Assembly: GCA_902806595.1 (NCBI GenBank)
Contig: CADCXC010000008.1
Coordinates: 372,001-436,000 of the forward strand
DNA: 64,000 nt
Direction of reading: 5' to 3'
From: Pyrenopolyporus hunteri
Lineage: Eukaryota > Ascomycota > Sordariomycetes > Xylariales > Hypoxylaceae
In this document: positions 36,618 through 50,925 of the stretch, one piece after another
Position numbering within the stretch: the first letter of the stretch is position 1
Layout: the number at the start of each line of letters is the position of its first letter
Made by a program: the position numbers and the translations under genes
Notes under the pieces: generated by a model
Databases searched by the model: none
Seen by the model: the letters and a program-made list of their open reading frames with translations, nothing else
Told to the model about the DNA's origin: nothing

Positions 36618-38076
36618 AAATATATCGTTAAATTATCCTAAACTTTTAATACGATTTATATATTTTTTAAACGATATATTTCGTTTAAAAAATAATAAAA
36701 TATAAAAACGTAAAATTAATAATAAAAAGTTACCGTATTTTTAAATAAATTAATAAAATATAATAGTTTTAAAAATTTATATAAAATTTACGAAATTATA
36801 TTTAATAAAAAAATAGTTATAAATTCGAGTTTAATTAAAATTATAATTTAAAATAAAAATACTCGTATTTTCGTTTTAATTTTAATATTTTTTTTAAATT
36901 AAAATTATAAATTTATTTATTTTTTATTTGATATAACGATATAAAATATATTATAAATTATATAATTTTTTATTTTTTAATAAATTTTTATTTTATAAAA
37001 AAATTTTTAAATTTTTATTATCGACATTAAATTCGTTATTTTTTTTTATACTTTAATTTCGTTAATTTAAAAAATATAACGGTAATAAACGATTTCGTAA
37101 ATCGATATAAATTTAAAATTTCGACGTTACGAAATATTGATAAAACGTATTTTATAATTTAAAGTCGATTAAAAATATTATTTAACCGACATTTAATTTT
37201 AAAATATTAACGCGTTTATTACGTTAATTAATATATTTATTTCCGTTACATTTCGAAAATTTAATCGATTTAATATTCGATAAATTAATTATTTCGTTAA
37301 AAGTTTCGATTCGAACCCGTCGATTTAATAAACCTTTTATCGTATTTTAAAATTTTTTTATAAAAAATCGTAATTATTATAAATTATTTAATAATTTAAT
37401 TAATGTATTTCGAATTTTTACGGGTTAAAACGAAATCGAAAATAATAATTTTATTAAAGTATATCGAAATTTATTTAATTAATTATCGAATAATAATAAT
37501 ATTTTTATATACGATTATTTTTTTCGAACGAAATTATAATAAAATAATTTTAAAGTTTATAAAATACGTATATTTATATTAAATGTATAATTTAATTTAT
37601 TACGTAATTAATTTAATTATTATTAAATTATATTTTTTTAATATTTATATTATTATTTTAATTAATTTAATCGTTAAATTTTTTTTTATAAATATTTAAA
37701 TAAAATCGATAATTATTAAACTATAAATTTAAAAGTTCGATTATTTTATAATATAATAAAAAATATTATATTTTCGAACGGTTTTATTATTAATTATAAA
37801 TAAAATTAATTTATTTTTAATTAATTATTATTATAAACGTTAAAATACGACATTAAATCGAATTTTATAATTATAAAATTATAAATCGATAAAAATTTAA
37901 TATCGACGATAATAATTATAAATTAAAATTACGAAATAATTATTTATATTTATAAATCGAATTAAATATATTATTAATTTTACGTTTAATATTATATTTT
38001 TATTTTTTTTAAATAAAAACGATACGATATTTCGATTAAATATAACGTAATTTAAAATTTAAAAAAATTTTTTTAC

Positions 38077-38332
38077 GTTATATAGTATATAATTTTTAAG
38101 GAATTAAAATAAAAACGGTGCGAGTGATTTTTTAAGGGTATATAAAAAAAATATATTATAAAAAAATATACGAAGTTTTTATTTATTTATAAAAAAAAGT
38201 TTTTTTTTTTATAAACGTTATTAATTAAGTAATGCGTAAAGTTATAAGTTAATATAAAGTTTAAAAATGTGTGTTTTTAATACGTATATATTATTTAATT
38301 TTTAATGTTTTAATCGTTTACGTTTCGTAATA
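38077..38332. repeat. Left LTR of the 7.8-kb element
   Basis: Partner of 45639-45893. The inner end reads CGTAATA, compatible with an original ...AACA end changed by C-to-T. No clear target-site duplication can be fixed because the flanks are low-complexity A/T. Confidence 0.75.
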
Positions 38333-41300
38333 TATTTTTTTAATAACGTTATATTAATAAAATATATTTTTATTTATTATTTTATTTTTTTTATATTTTT
38401 ATTTATTTTTTAATATATAATTTTTTCGGTGAATATAATAAAGGAAATTTTATTTAATAAAATGTTTATTTTATAAATTATATACGTTATTTTAACGATA
38501 TAATTTATTATTATTTTAATTAATTAAATCGTTATATTTAATTAATTATTAATATTTTTTAAAAATTTTAAGGATTTTTTTAATAATTTAAAAAATACCG
38601 TAAATATTTTTACGATTTTTCGAGTATTTATTTAAAAAAGTTTTAAGTAATAAAATACGCGGTCGTTTATATAAATAATCGTTTTTTTTATTTTTTTACT
38701 TTTTAAATTTTTTTAAAAATATATATTAATTTTTTTCCCGTTTTTTTTATTATATTATTAAAAGTTTTTATTTATAATTTTTTAATTTATTTTAAAACGT
38801 AATTTTTAAATTTTTCGACGTTAATATTATTATTTAATTATATATAAAATTTTTTTTTAAATATTATTTTATATTATAATAATTTTTATTAACGTATTAT
38901 TATAAATTTATTATAGATTATATATTTAAGCGTAAAATTTTAATTATTATTTATATTATTAATATGTACGAAATTAAATACATTTATATTAATTTATTAT
39001 AATTAAAAGTTTAATTTAATTAAAATAATATTAATATCGGTTATATTATCGTGTTTAATTTTTTTATCGCGGGTGTTTTTTTTGTTAAAGTAATTATTTT
39101 TATTAATGGTATAGTAATTTTTAGTTCGATGTTTTCGGCGTTTTAATAGTTAAATTTTTTTTTTATAAGTTTTTTTAATTTCGACGTTTACGATAATTTT
39201 AATTAAAGTATTTCGTTTATAAATAGGGTGGATAAAATAATTATCGATTTATTTATTATTTTATAACGCGTTATTTTTTTAGGTAGAATTAAAAACGGTT
39301 ATAAGGGTATTTTTAAAATCGATAAAAGGTAGTAAATTCGATTAAATGTTATTATTTTATGCGAAACATTTTATTTTAAATACGTGCGTAATGTTTTAAC
39401 CAATTATTTTATTAAAAAATGTTACGAAATAATTAATCGTAAATCGTATTATTAATTATATATAAACGAGCATTTATACGTTTTTATATAAATGATTTTT
39501 TTTTCGTAGTTTTTTATTATTTATTAATTATTAATCGATAAATTATTAAAGGTTATTTTAATAATTCGTCGATTAATTTAAATTCGAATTTTTAAGAATT
39601 AAAAAGTAAATTCGTTGTTTTTTATATATATATTACGTTAATTTATTAATTTTTTTTTAAAATATTATACGTTATATTATTATAATACGTACGTTTTTTA
39701 AAATCGTAAATAAAAAGTTTAAATCGAACGATTAATTTATTTATTTTATTATTAATGGTAAAAATAAAGTTTTTATTTATTGTTTTTTAATTATATTACG
39801 AAAAAACTTTCGTTTTAAAATAAATTTATTAAGATTATTTAATTAAATTTACGTTATATTAAATAAATTAATTAAATACGTTTTTTTAACGAATTTTTTC
39901 GATTTCGCGACGTTTTATTAAAATAAATTTTTCGCGATAAATTATTAATATAAAGGGTTTAAAAATTAATTAATTAAATATTACGAATAATTGTTTTAAT
40001 AATATAATATAAATGTATTATAATTAAAATAATCGTAATATGTTTTATTAAAAGTTAATTTTATTTAATTAAAGGTATTATTTTTTATTTTATTTATTTT
40101 TAATTTAATAAATCGCGAATATTTTATAAATTAAATAATAATTTAAAATATTTAAAAGTTTATTTTAATAAATTTTTAATAAATTTATTTATTAATATTT
40201 AATCGATAAATAAATAAATTATTTAAAAAAAATTAATTTTATATTTTTATCGTAATTATATATTATAAATATTTACGTATTTTAATTTAATAATAATCTT
40301 TTAATTTTTTTTTATTATTAATTTAATCGTTTATTAATTATTATTATAAATTTTTTAATTTTTTTTTAAATCGAATTTTATATTTTTAAATAAACGTTTT
40401 ATAATTATAGTTTTTTTTATTAATTTAAATAAAATAAATAATTCGATTTTAATTATTAAAATTATTACGATGGTTTAACGAGTTAATTTTTATATTATCA
40501 AATCGTTAAATAAATATATTATATATTTTTAAATCGATTTTTTAATTTTTACATCGTTAACGTACGATGCGTTTTTTATAATTTATAAAATTTACGATTT
40601 AACGTTTTTACCTTTATATTTAATATTTAAATAACGCGTAACATATAAATATTTAATTATTTAATTTATTATTTTAAAATATTCGAATTTAAAATTTATT
40701 AAAAACGTCGAAAATTTAATTATTACGAACGTAATATTTAATTTTATTATAATTACCGTATAAAATATTAATTTAACGCGTTTTTAATAATTTTTTATTA
40801 TATTTATTATAATAATATTTTTATATTTTAAAAGTTTATTAATTAAAAGCGACGTTATCGATATTTAATTATTTTCAACGAGATTAAATTATTATATAAT
40901 TTTTTCGATATAAAAGTTATAAAATAATGTAATCGTTTTTTTAATTTAGTTTTTAATTATTTTAATTTTTAAATATTATTTTACGAAATTTAATTTTTTA
41001 ATTTTTTAAATTATTTTTATATCGTTTATAATTTTTTAAGTTTTATATTTATTAATATAATAATATATTAATAATATATTATTTATATATATTAATATGT
41101 AAGTTCGTTAATTACGTATATAAAAAAAACACGGTTTTTTTAAAGATAATTCGAATTTTTAATTTTTTAAAATTTTTTTAATTTTTTTATATTATAATAA
41201 GTGTGAGTTTTTTAATTCGTATAAAATTTTATAAAATAAAACGCATTTTTTTAATTATTTAAATTTATCGAAAAATTTTATAATTATAAATTTATATCTT

Positions 41301-44300
41301 TTTTTTTTTATATTTAAAAACGCGTTTTTAACGTCAAATTAATCGATTTTTAAATCGAATTATATAATTATAATTATTATAATTTTAAATGATTTTATAA
41401 CAAATATAATAACATATATATTTTAAAACGTTATATTTTAACGATTATTTTAAACGATTAATTATAATTTATAAATTTTTAAATATTTATTTTAATCGAA
41501 TTTATATGCGAAAATTTATTTTATAAAAAATGGTTTAATTTATATCGAATTAATTTTAACGATTTTTTAAATTTAATTAATATTAAAAACTTATATTTTT
41601 TTTTTTACGTTTTTAACAAAGCGATTTTTTAATGGGTGTTTATTTAAATCGAATTATTTTTTCGATATTAATTTTAAAAGATTTTTTCGATAAATACGCG
41701 ATTTATTAAAAATTATTTTAATTCGTGTAAAATTATTTTAATTAAACGTTATTACGATTATTATATATAACGTTCGATATTTTCGATTATTTTTTTATAT
41801 AATTTTTTATTAATTAAGTATAAAAGTATTAAAAAAATTCGATTAATAGCGATTATTAAATAAAGTAATTAAATTTTTTTTATAAAACGTTATAATAAAA
41901 ACGATATTATTTTTAAAAGTTTTATTATTTTAATTATTAAGTTTTTTATTTTTTTATTTTCGGTTTTTTTTATTTATTAAGGGGTAAATTTTTTTAATAT
42001 ATAATCGGCGTTTTTTATATTTTAATTTATTATTCGTTTAATGTTTTTTTAAATCTACATTATTTTTTATATTTTCGATTTTTAACGTTTTTTAGGGAAA
42101 ATTCGAATTATCGAATAATTTTATAATTTTAAAATCGATTTTTTAATTAATTTTTACCGAGTTTTCGTTAATTATCGCGGTGTTTTTTTAAATACTTTTT
42201 ATATTAATAATTTTTATTTTAAGTTTCGATGTTTTATAGGGAGTTAAAAGTTTATATAATTTATTTTAAAATTAATCGTCGAACGGTTTAATCATTATTA
42301 CGTTATTTTTAATTAATATAAAATTTTTTATCGATATATTAATTATATTTTTTTATACGTTTTCGATTTTTTTAATTTTAAATGTATTTATTTCCGTAAT
42401 CGAATTATTCGAAAGACCGTTCGTTTAATCGATTTCGAGTCGCGAATTACCTTTTACGTTTATATAAAAAATAACTTTAAAAACGTGTTTTATTAACTCG
42501 AAATCGTTTTATAAATTTAAAACGGCGCGTAATTTTTTAATAATTTCGATATATAAATTTAATATTATTAAATTTTTTAATTTTTTTTCGTTAATTAATA
42601 TAAATTAACGTTTTTAATTTTTATTATAAAATTATTTTTCATTAAATTAAACGTTTTTAATAAAAATTATTTTATAATAAAAAAAAATTTATACGCGATA
42701 TAAATTCGAAGTTTTATAATTTATTAAATATTTTACGTGCCTTTTTTTTTATTTTATATGTTTATTTATTTATTTTTAAATTATTATTTTTTAATTTTTT
42801 TTTATTTAATAGATAAATTTTATATTTATAAACGTATAAATCGTTTTAATTAAATCGTAAATTATTAATAAATTTTTTTACAATTTACGAAATATATTAT
42901 TTAAAATAATAACGAAATTAACTTTCGAATTTTTAAATAAAATTAATTAAATCGTTATTAAAATTAAAATTTATATTATATAAATACGTAATTACTTTAA
43001 CGTTTTTCAATTATAATTTTTTTAAAAGATTTATTTTTAATTTTATTTTAATCGATTTAATTATTAATTTTTATTTAATTCGTTTAATTAATTTTATTAG
43101 TTTTTTAATATTTAATAATAACGTTTCGAAATCGATGTTTTAATTTTTAATTTATATTTCGAATTACGTATGTTTTTTTTAATTATATATTACCGTTTTA
43201 CCGTTTAATCGTATTTTATTAATAATAAATTTATATTAACGTCGTATTTAATTTTTAAAATTTTAAATCGTAGGAGTTATTTCGTTTTACGTTTTTTATA
43301 AAAATGTAAAAACGTAAAATATATTATTATATTCGTTTTTAATTATTAAAAAATATATTAATTTATTATAACTTTTCGAAAAATTAAATAAATTTTATAA
43401 TATTCGTTAAAAAAGTCGAGGAAAGCGGTGTTTTAAAAAACGCTGCGAAATTATTTATTTAATGTATATAATAACGTATTTTTTATATTTTCGTCGTTTT
43501 ATTTTTTTAATTTTTACGTTTTTTATTTAATATATTAAAACTTTTAACGTTTTTAATTTTAAATAGTTAAATCGTAAATATTAAAAAAACTTTATATTTT
43601 TTTTAAGTAAAGGTTTATTTTTAATAAATTATTTAATTTTATTATATTTTTTTATTAAAAATAATATTATTATTTTTATTACGTTTTATAATAAGTTTAA
43701 CGGTAAAATTATATCGATTATTTAAAGTATTCGAAAATAAATAAAAAGGAGTTTATATTTAAAAAAAATAAAGTTAAATTTTATTTTTAATTATCGTATA
43801 ATGTGGTTTTTTTTAATATTATTAAATTTAAATATATCGTTATATTCGTATAATTAAATATCGGTAATTTATTTTAATTTAATAACGGAAATTAAATTAA
43901 TGTAAAATTTAAAAACGTATATTACGTTAATAAATTTTAACGTAATAATGGATTTATTTTTACGTTTTAAAGCGTTTTTAATGATTTATTTTTTTTTATT
44001 AATAATAGAAAAATTCGAAATACTTACTTTAATACGATTTTTTTTCGATGAATTTTTATAAAATTTAAGTAAAAGTAAGGAACGGTTATTAATTAAATAA
44101 ATAGTTTCGTAATTATTTAATACGGTGTTTTCGATTAAAAAGTAATACGAGTATTTTATAATAAAAAAAACTTTATTTAAATAATTTATTTATTTTATTA
44201 ATTCCAACGAAATTATAATTACGATTATCGAATTAAATAAATTACCGCTCGTATTTTTCTTTTTAATATAACGATAATTTTTATTATAAAATTTTATTTT

Positions 44301-45638
44301 TTATTTTTTTTTTTTTAATTTATATTCGAAAGTCGATTTAACGTATAAATTTAAAGTAATTTTAAATATTTTCGTATTTTTTATCGTTAATAATTTTAAT
44401 TTTTCGATTCGAAAATTTAATTATAATATATTAAAAAGTTTTATACGCGCGGAGTTTTTAAAAGTGTTTATAAAATAAATTTTTTTTATATAAATAATTA
44501 AATTTTTTAGGTTTAAAAAATCCACTTTATAAATGATTTTTTTTATTTATTATATATTTTTTTTAATATAATTTTTTAATATCGTATAATTATTTATTAA
44601 ATGTAATATAAATGTTAATATTACGCTTTTAATTATTTTATTTTAATTTATTAAATATAGTGTTAAAACGTATATTAATTTTTTTAAACGTAAAGAGTAG
44701 AAGTTTTTTAGTTTTATTTTAAACGAGTTTTTTAAATTATCGATTTATTTATTTTTTAATTATACGAGTTTCGATTACATTAAAAAAATCTTTTATTACG
44801 TTAATCCTTTCGATTTCGAGGATTTTTTAAATTTTTATATAAATAGTTAAATTTTTTTATTTTAAATATTATTTTAATGGATTAATAATATTAATTTTTA
44901 CTTATTCGAAAATTATACGATATTTATAATAAAAGTTCGAAATAAATATTAAATAAATAGAAACGTTATATTTATAAATGACGTTTATAAATATAATAAT
45001 AAATGTATTTTTAAATTTTAAATATTTAAATTAATAGTTATCGATTATATTAAGTGTGATTATTTTAATGATTTATTCGTATATGGTTTAAAATTTAATA
45101 CATAATATTTTAATTTTTTTAACGTTTTTTTTAAATTAATTTACGTAGTTTTTATATTTTTATTCGAGTTTTTTTTTAATAGATTTTTCGAGTTTTAACT
45201 TAATTTTTTTTTGGTTTTTTTTATTTATTCGATATATTTTTAATTATAAATTTTTTTAAATTAATTAAAGTAATTTATTTTTTATATTAAATATTAAATA
45301 TATTAAGTTTTTTTATTTTTAATAAGTTTAATTTTTAATCGATTAAAATTTTTATTAATAAAGTCGATTAATTTTTAAATATCGAATATATTATAAATAT
45401 ATTAAAGTTATTTTAATTATATTATATAATTCGTACGATTTATAAATTTAATAATGTTTTTAATATAAATATTTATTAAAATATTTTTATTTATAATATT
45501 TATAAAATTTAATAATTTATTAAATGTAAAATCGATGTATTAAAAATAAATAATAAATATAATTAAAGAATTAAATAAAGTTTTAAAAAATCTTTTAAAA
45601 TATCGATTTTACGCGCGAATCGAATTTATAATTTTTAT

Positions 45639-45893
45639 ATTATATAATATATAATTTTTAAGGAATTAAAGTAAAAACGATATAAGTAATTTTTTAAAAG
45701 TGTATAAAAAAATATATTATAAAAAAGTATGCGAAGTTTTTATTTATTTATAAAAAAAAACTTTTTTTTTTATAAACGTTATTAATTAAATAATACGTAA
45801 AATTATAAGTTAATATAGAATTTAAAAATGTATGTTTTTAATGCGTATATATTATTTAATTTTTAATGTTTTAATCGTTTATATTTTATAATA
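45639..45893. repeat. Right LTR of the 7.8-kb element
   Basis: Direct copy of 38077-38332. Several positions where the left copy has CG read TA here (for example near 45638-45639 and 45882-45888), so this copy is more mutated at those CpG sites. Confidence 0.75.
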
Positions 45894-48230
45894 AAATTAT
45901 ATTAATATTATATATTTTTTTAAATTATTTAAAAAAATAATCGAAAATTAAAATCGAATAGATATTTTTTTTATTAATTTTTTTTATTATATTATAATAA
46001 ATTATTAAATGATTTTATTACGTTTTTAATGATATATTCGAACGTAATTTAAGTTTATTTAATAGGAAGTATTTTTATATTTTAATATAATTTATATTAT
46101 CGAAAAAAAAAAACGTTAAATAATTACGTATAAAATAGTTAAGTTATACGATCGATTTTTATTTTAAAATATCGAAAAATATTTATAAAAAAATAAGATA
46201 TTTCGAATAATAAATGTTATATAATTTATTTTATAAAAAGGGTAACGTTCGAAATAATTATAATAAAAAAAATTTAAATTTTTTTTTTCGTATTACGTTA
46301 AAATTTATTTTATTATTAAACGGTTTTTTTTAATTTATTATTAAATTTATATAAAAATCGTTAAATTTAATATTATATTATAAAACGAATTTTACTTTTT
46401 ATTTATTATATAAATTTTTAAATAAAATTTCGAATTAAAATATATATTATTTATATTTATTATATTATAAGTAAATAAATATTTAAATAAATATTTATTT
46501 ATTTATTTTTTTATTTAAATATTTATTTATATATAAAAGTAAGTATTTATATAAATTTATTTTTTAAATTTTTTTTAAAAAATTAATTATATTTTTTATT
46601 ATAATAAATAAAAAATAAAATATAAAATATAAATTTAATTAATTAAAACGAAAATAAATTTAATTTATATTAATAATAAACGAATAAATTAAATAATATT
46701 AATATAAAATAATAATATAAAAGTTTAAATATTTTTTATATATATAAATATTTAATTATTTATATCGATTAAAAAAAGGTTAATTAATATATATTAACGT
46801 TTTAATTAATTATAATATAAATATTATATATATAATTATTAAAAATTCGAATATTTTTAATATAATATAATATTATTTAATTTACTACGTATAATTCGCG
46901 ATATATTTTTAAAATATAAAAATAAAAAATATAATATAATTTTTAATTTTTAATATAATTATTACGATATTACCCCGTATAATAATAATATTTTATTAAA
47001 CGATTAATTTAATTTATAATCGTCATTTAATAATTTATATTTTAATTAAAAAATCCTTTTTTTTATTAATGTATTTTTTTAAAGTTTTCGTTAATACGAT
47101 TATAATTTAAACTTATATATTTTTTATATATATATACATATATCGAATATTTTATTAAAATTAAATTATATTTAAAATAATAATTAATCGAATCGTATCG
47201 ACGTAAATTATTAATTATTTAAAATATTAAAATAATTAAAAACGTTACGTATATAAGTAAATTAAAAGTTATATATAAACGCGTAAATTAAATATTTAAA
47301 TATTTCGAATATTTATTTATTATATATATCGAAAAAAAAAATCGAATTAAATAAATAATTATATTAAAAAAAATTAATAATCTTTCGTAATTTTTATTTT
47401 ATTTAAATTTATAATAAAGTTAAAATTAATTTAATATATTATTTATTTTATTAATATAACGTCGTTTTAATTACTTAAATAAAGAAAAAAAAATATATTT
47501 TTTTTATATAAATAACCTTCGAAAAACGCGTTAATAAATTAACTTTTAATTTAATTAAATTAAAAAAATTTAAAATTTAAAAATTATAAATTTAAATTTA
47601 ATATAATTTAAATCGTTATAAATTTTTTTATTAATTATTTTATAATTATATATTATTAAATAAAAAGTTTTATTACGTTATTTATATATATAAATTCGAA
47701 GGGAAAAATTAAAATATATATTATAAATAAAAAATCGATTTAAGTCGAAAAAATACGTTTTAAAAAATAATTAACTTAAATTCGAAAATAAAAGACATTT
47801 TATTAAAATACCCGAAATAAATATATCGAATATACGTCGAAATAATTCGAAGTTATTCGTTTAATTATTATATATATTAATTATTATATAATTTTTACCG
47901 TTTTTAAAATTTATTAATCGTAAGTAAAAAACGACGTAATATAATTTCGTGTTAAAAGTACGATAAACGATATCGTAATACGATAAATAAATTAAATTTT
48001 AATTTTTTTACTTCGATTATATAACCGTTTTTTAAATGTATTAATTTAAAAGAATAATATAAAAATAAATATATTAATTATATTTAAAATAAAGAAAATT
48101 TTTATATTTATAATAATAACATTTATAAATTATACGTAAATATATTTACGATATTGAAAAAGTTAAATTTAATAAATTCCTTTTAAAAATTACATATTTA
48201 AAATTAATTAAATAATATCCGTTAAATCGT

Positions 48231-48303
48231 TTAATAATAATATATAAAATAATAATATATAAAATAATAATATATAAAATAATAATATATAAAATAATAA
48301 AAT
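48231..48303. repeat. AT-only tandem repeat, about 15-bp unit
   Basis: The unit TAATATATAAAATAA is repeated about four times within the AT-rich block. Confidence 0.75.
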
Positions 48304-49611
48304 AACCCATTTAATTTAAATTATTTACTATAATAAAAATAATATTATTAAAATTTTATAAAAAATTAAAAATAATAAATAAATCAATATTTAAATTATT
48401 TATTTTTATAATTTAATAATAAATTAATTTATTAAAAATAAATAATTATTTTAAATAATATACTTTTAAAAATTATTTATAAAATAATATATAAAATAAT
48501 TAATTATTAAATAAATAATCGAAAAATAATATATTTTAATAAATTTTTATATATTATAATAAATAAATTTTCGATTAATATACTTTTTAAAAATAAAAAT
48601 TAAAATTATATTTTTAATAAATTAAATATACGCGTATATATTTAAATATATTAAATAAAACAAATAATTTTAATTTTACTTCGAATTATAAAATTAATAT
48701 TAATAAATAAATCAAAAATATTATATTCGTTTAATATTTATTTAACTTTACGTTTTTTAATAATAATATAAAATATACGTTTTAATCGAAATTTTAAAAG
48801 GGTTTTTATATTAAAAAGGTTATTTTTAAATATCGTTAATTATTTACTTTCGATATTTATTATTATAATTAACGGTATATTTTTTTTAATATTCGATATT
48901 AAATTTTTTAAAGTAATTATAATTACGTTAAAAAGGTTAAATTTCCGTTTTACGCTTTTTAATTTATAACTTTTTATAAAATGTTATAATTTAAATAAAA
49001 TAAAAAAATAAAAATAAGTTTTATTATATTTATATTTTACCCGTTAAATTTAAATGAAAACGTTATAACGAATAATATCGATAATTTAATCGATTCGTAA
49101 ATAAAAACGTTAAATATAAATAAGATTTTTTTTTAAATCGTAATCGAATTCGATTACGATAATAAAAACGTTAATTAATTATTTTTTAAATACGTTTAAT
49201 TCGATTTTAAAAAAATAACTTTTTTAATAAAAAAAAAATCGTTGTTATTTTATTTAATTTTTTTAAAATTTACGTTATCGTTTAATATTAATATAATCGA
49301 ATATCGAATAAATACGATATTTTTTTAAATTATATTAAATTATACCTAAATAATATAAAAATACGGGATTTTTACTTATTTTTTTAATATATTATTTTTT
49401 ATATTATTAAAATATATAATATATTTTTTCGAAAAAAAAAATAAATACCTTCGACGTAAAATATTTTAACGGTTTTTTCCGGGATTTATACGTAATAAAA
49501 AAATTTATTAATATACGTAATATTATTTAAAATTTAAAAAACGATAAATCGTAAAATTAAATATTATCACTTATATTTATAAGTTATTAATTAATTAAAA
49601 CCCGCGAAATA

Positions 49612-49765
49612 AATACCGCGAAAAAAAAAAACATATTTTTATAAACGAAAACGCCGCGAAAAAAAAAACGAATGTTTTTATAAATAAAAATACCGTAAAA
49701 AAAAACAAATATTTTTATAAGTAAAAATATCGTAAAAAAAAAATAAATATTTTTATTAATAAAGA
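49612..49765. repeat. Tandem repeat, about 38-bp unit, 4 copies
   Basis: Each unit has a (T)ACCGCGAAAA...-type start, a run of A, then ATTTTTATAAA. CCGCG in the first units becomes CCGTA and TCGTA in later ones, a graded series of C-to-T and G-to-A changes. Confidence 0.75.
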
Positions 49766-50648
49766 ATTTATAAAAGGATAATTTTTTATCGATAAGGGTA
49801 TTTTAAAAAAAAAGTTTTTATTTATAAAAACGTCGTAAAAAAAAATCGATCGTTTTTTACGATATTAATATAATAAAAAATAACGATATAAATATTTTTT
49901 TATCGATATTATCGATATTAAATTATTAACTTCGTATCGGTAAATTATTACGTAAGCTTTATACGTTTTACGCGACGTAATAATTTTTATTTTTTATTAA
50001 AATATTTTAAAATTATAAAAATCGTTAATCGTTAATAATTTATAAAATTTAATATTAATTACGTTAATAAAAATTTTCATTTTTCGAATATATTAAATAA
50101 ATTTATAAAAACGAATTTTTTCGAAAATTTTTCGTAAATTATATTAATATTTTTTAATAATATATTCGACGAAAAATTATTATAAAAAAAAATATAAAAA
50201 TTTATAAAAATTTAAATAAATAAAATTATTATTATATATAAATTAATTTTATTTAATAAATATTTAAATAAATATATATAATTAACACGTATATTTAAAA
50301 ACTTTTTCGATTAATTTATATACTTTTTTATTCGATTTATTTACGAAATAAAATTTATAAATAATAATAAATAATTTAAAATATTTTAAATTATTAAATC
50401 GATCGAAAAAAAAAAATTTAATATTTATATTTTAACGTATTTTTATTTCGCTTATTAATATTTATTTAAAGTTTTTATATTTATTAAATTCGAATTATAA
50501 ACGTTAAAATAAAAATTATTAAATTTAAATTCGATTAATTTAAATTTAAATTTTTATTATCGTCGATTAAAGAAATTTTTATTTTATATAAATATAATTA
50601 TATCCGATTTTTATATAATAAATTTATTATCGGTAAAATTAATTAAAA

Positions 50649-50925
50649 GTTAATATAATTATATAATTTTATATTAAAAAATTTACCGTAACGGTAATAA
50701 CGGTGGATATATTTTTATTAAATATTTTATTATTTTAAATAACGAAAATTTAAAGTATATACTTTAAAAAAGTATATAAATATCGATTAATGTAAAGTTA
50801 ATTAATTATACTTTTATATAAATAAATATAATAAATATAACACTTTTTTTATAAACTTTTATATTAAATGATTATATAATATTTTTCCCTCGATTTATTA
50901 ATTAATAACTTTTTATTATTTAATA
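50649..50925. repeat. Left LTR of the 6.4-kb element
   Basis: Partner of 56789-57065. It keeps GG pairs (GTAACGGTAATAACGGTGG) that have become GA in the right copy. Confidence 0.78.

Larger units (their letters stand above)
38077..45893. mobile_element. Decayed LTR retrotransposon, 7.8 kb
   Basis: Direct repeats of about 255 nt lie at 38077-38332 and 45639-45893. They align with one length difference in an A-run and many transitions; shared landmarks are TTTTTAAGGAATTAAA, TTTTTATTTATTTATAAAA and TTTTAATGTTTTAATCGTTTA. This is the layout of an LTR retroelement. The interior has no open frame. Non-CpG G survives on the + strand while C is nearly confined to CpG; the + strand is also T-rich, so the original sense strand may have been the minus strand (inferred). 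Superfamily cannot be told. Confidence 0.8.
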
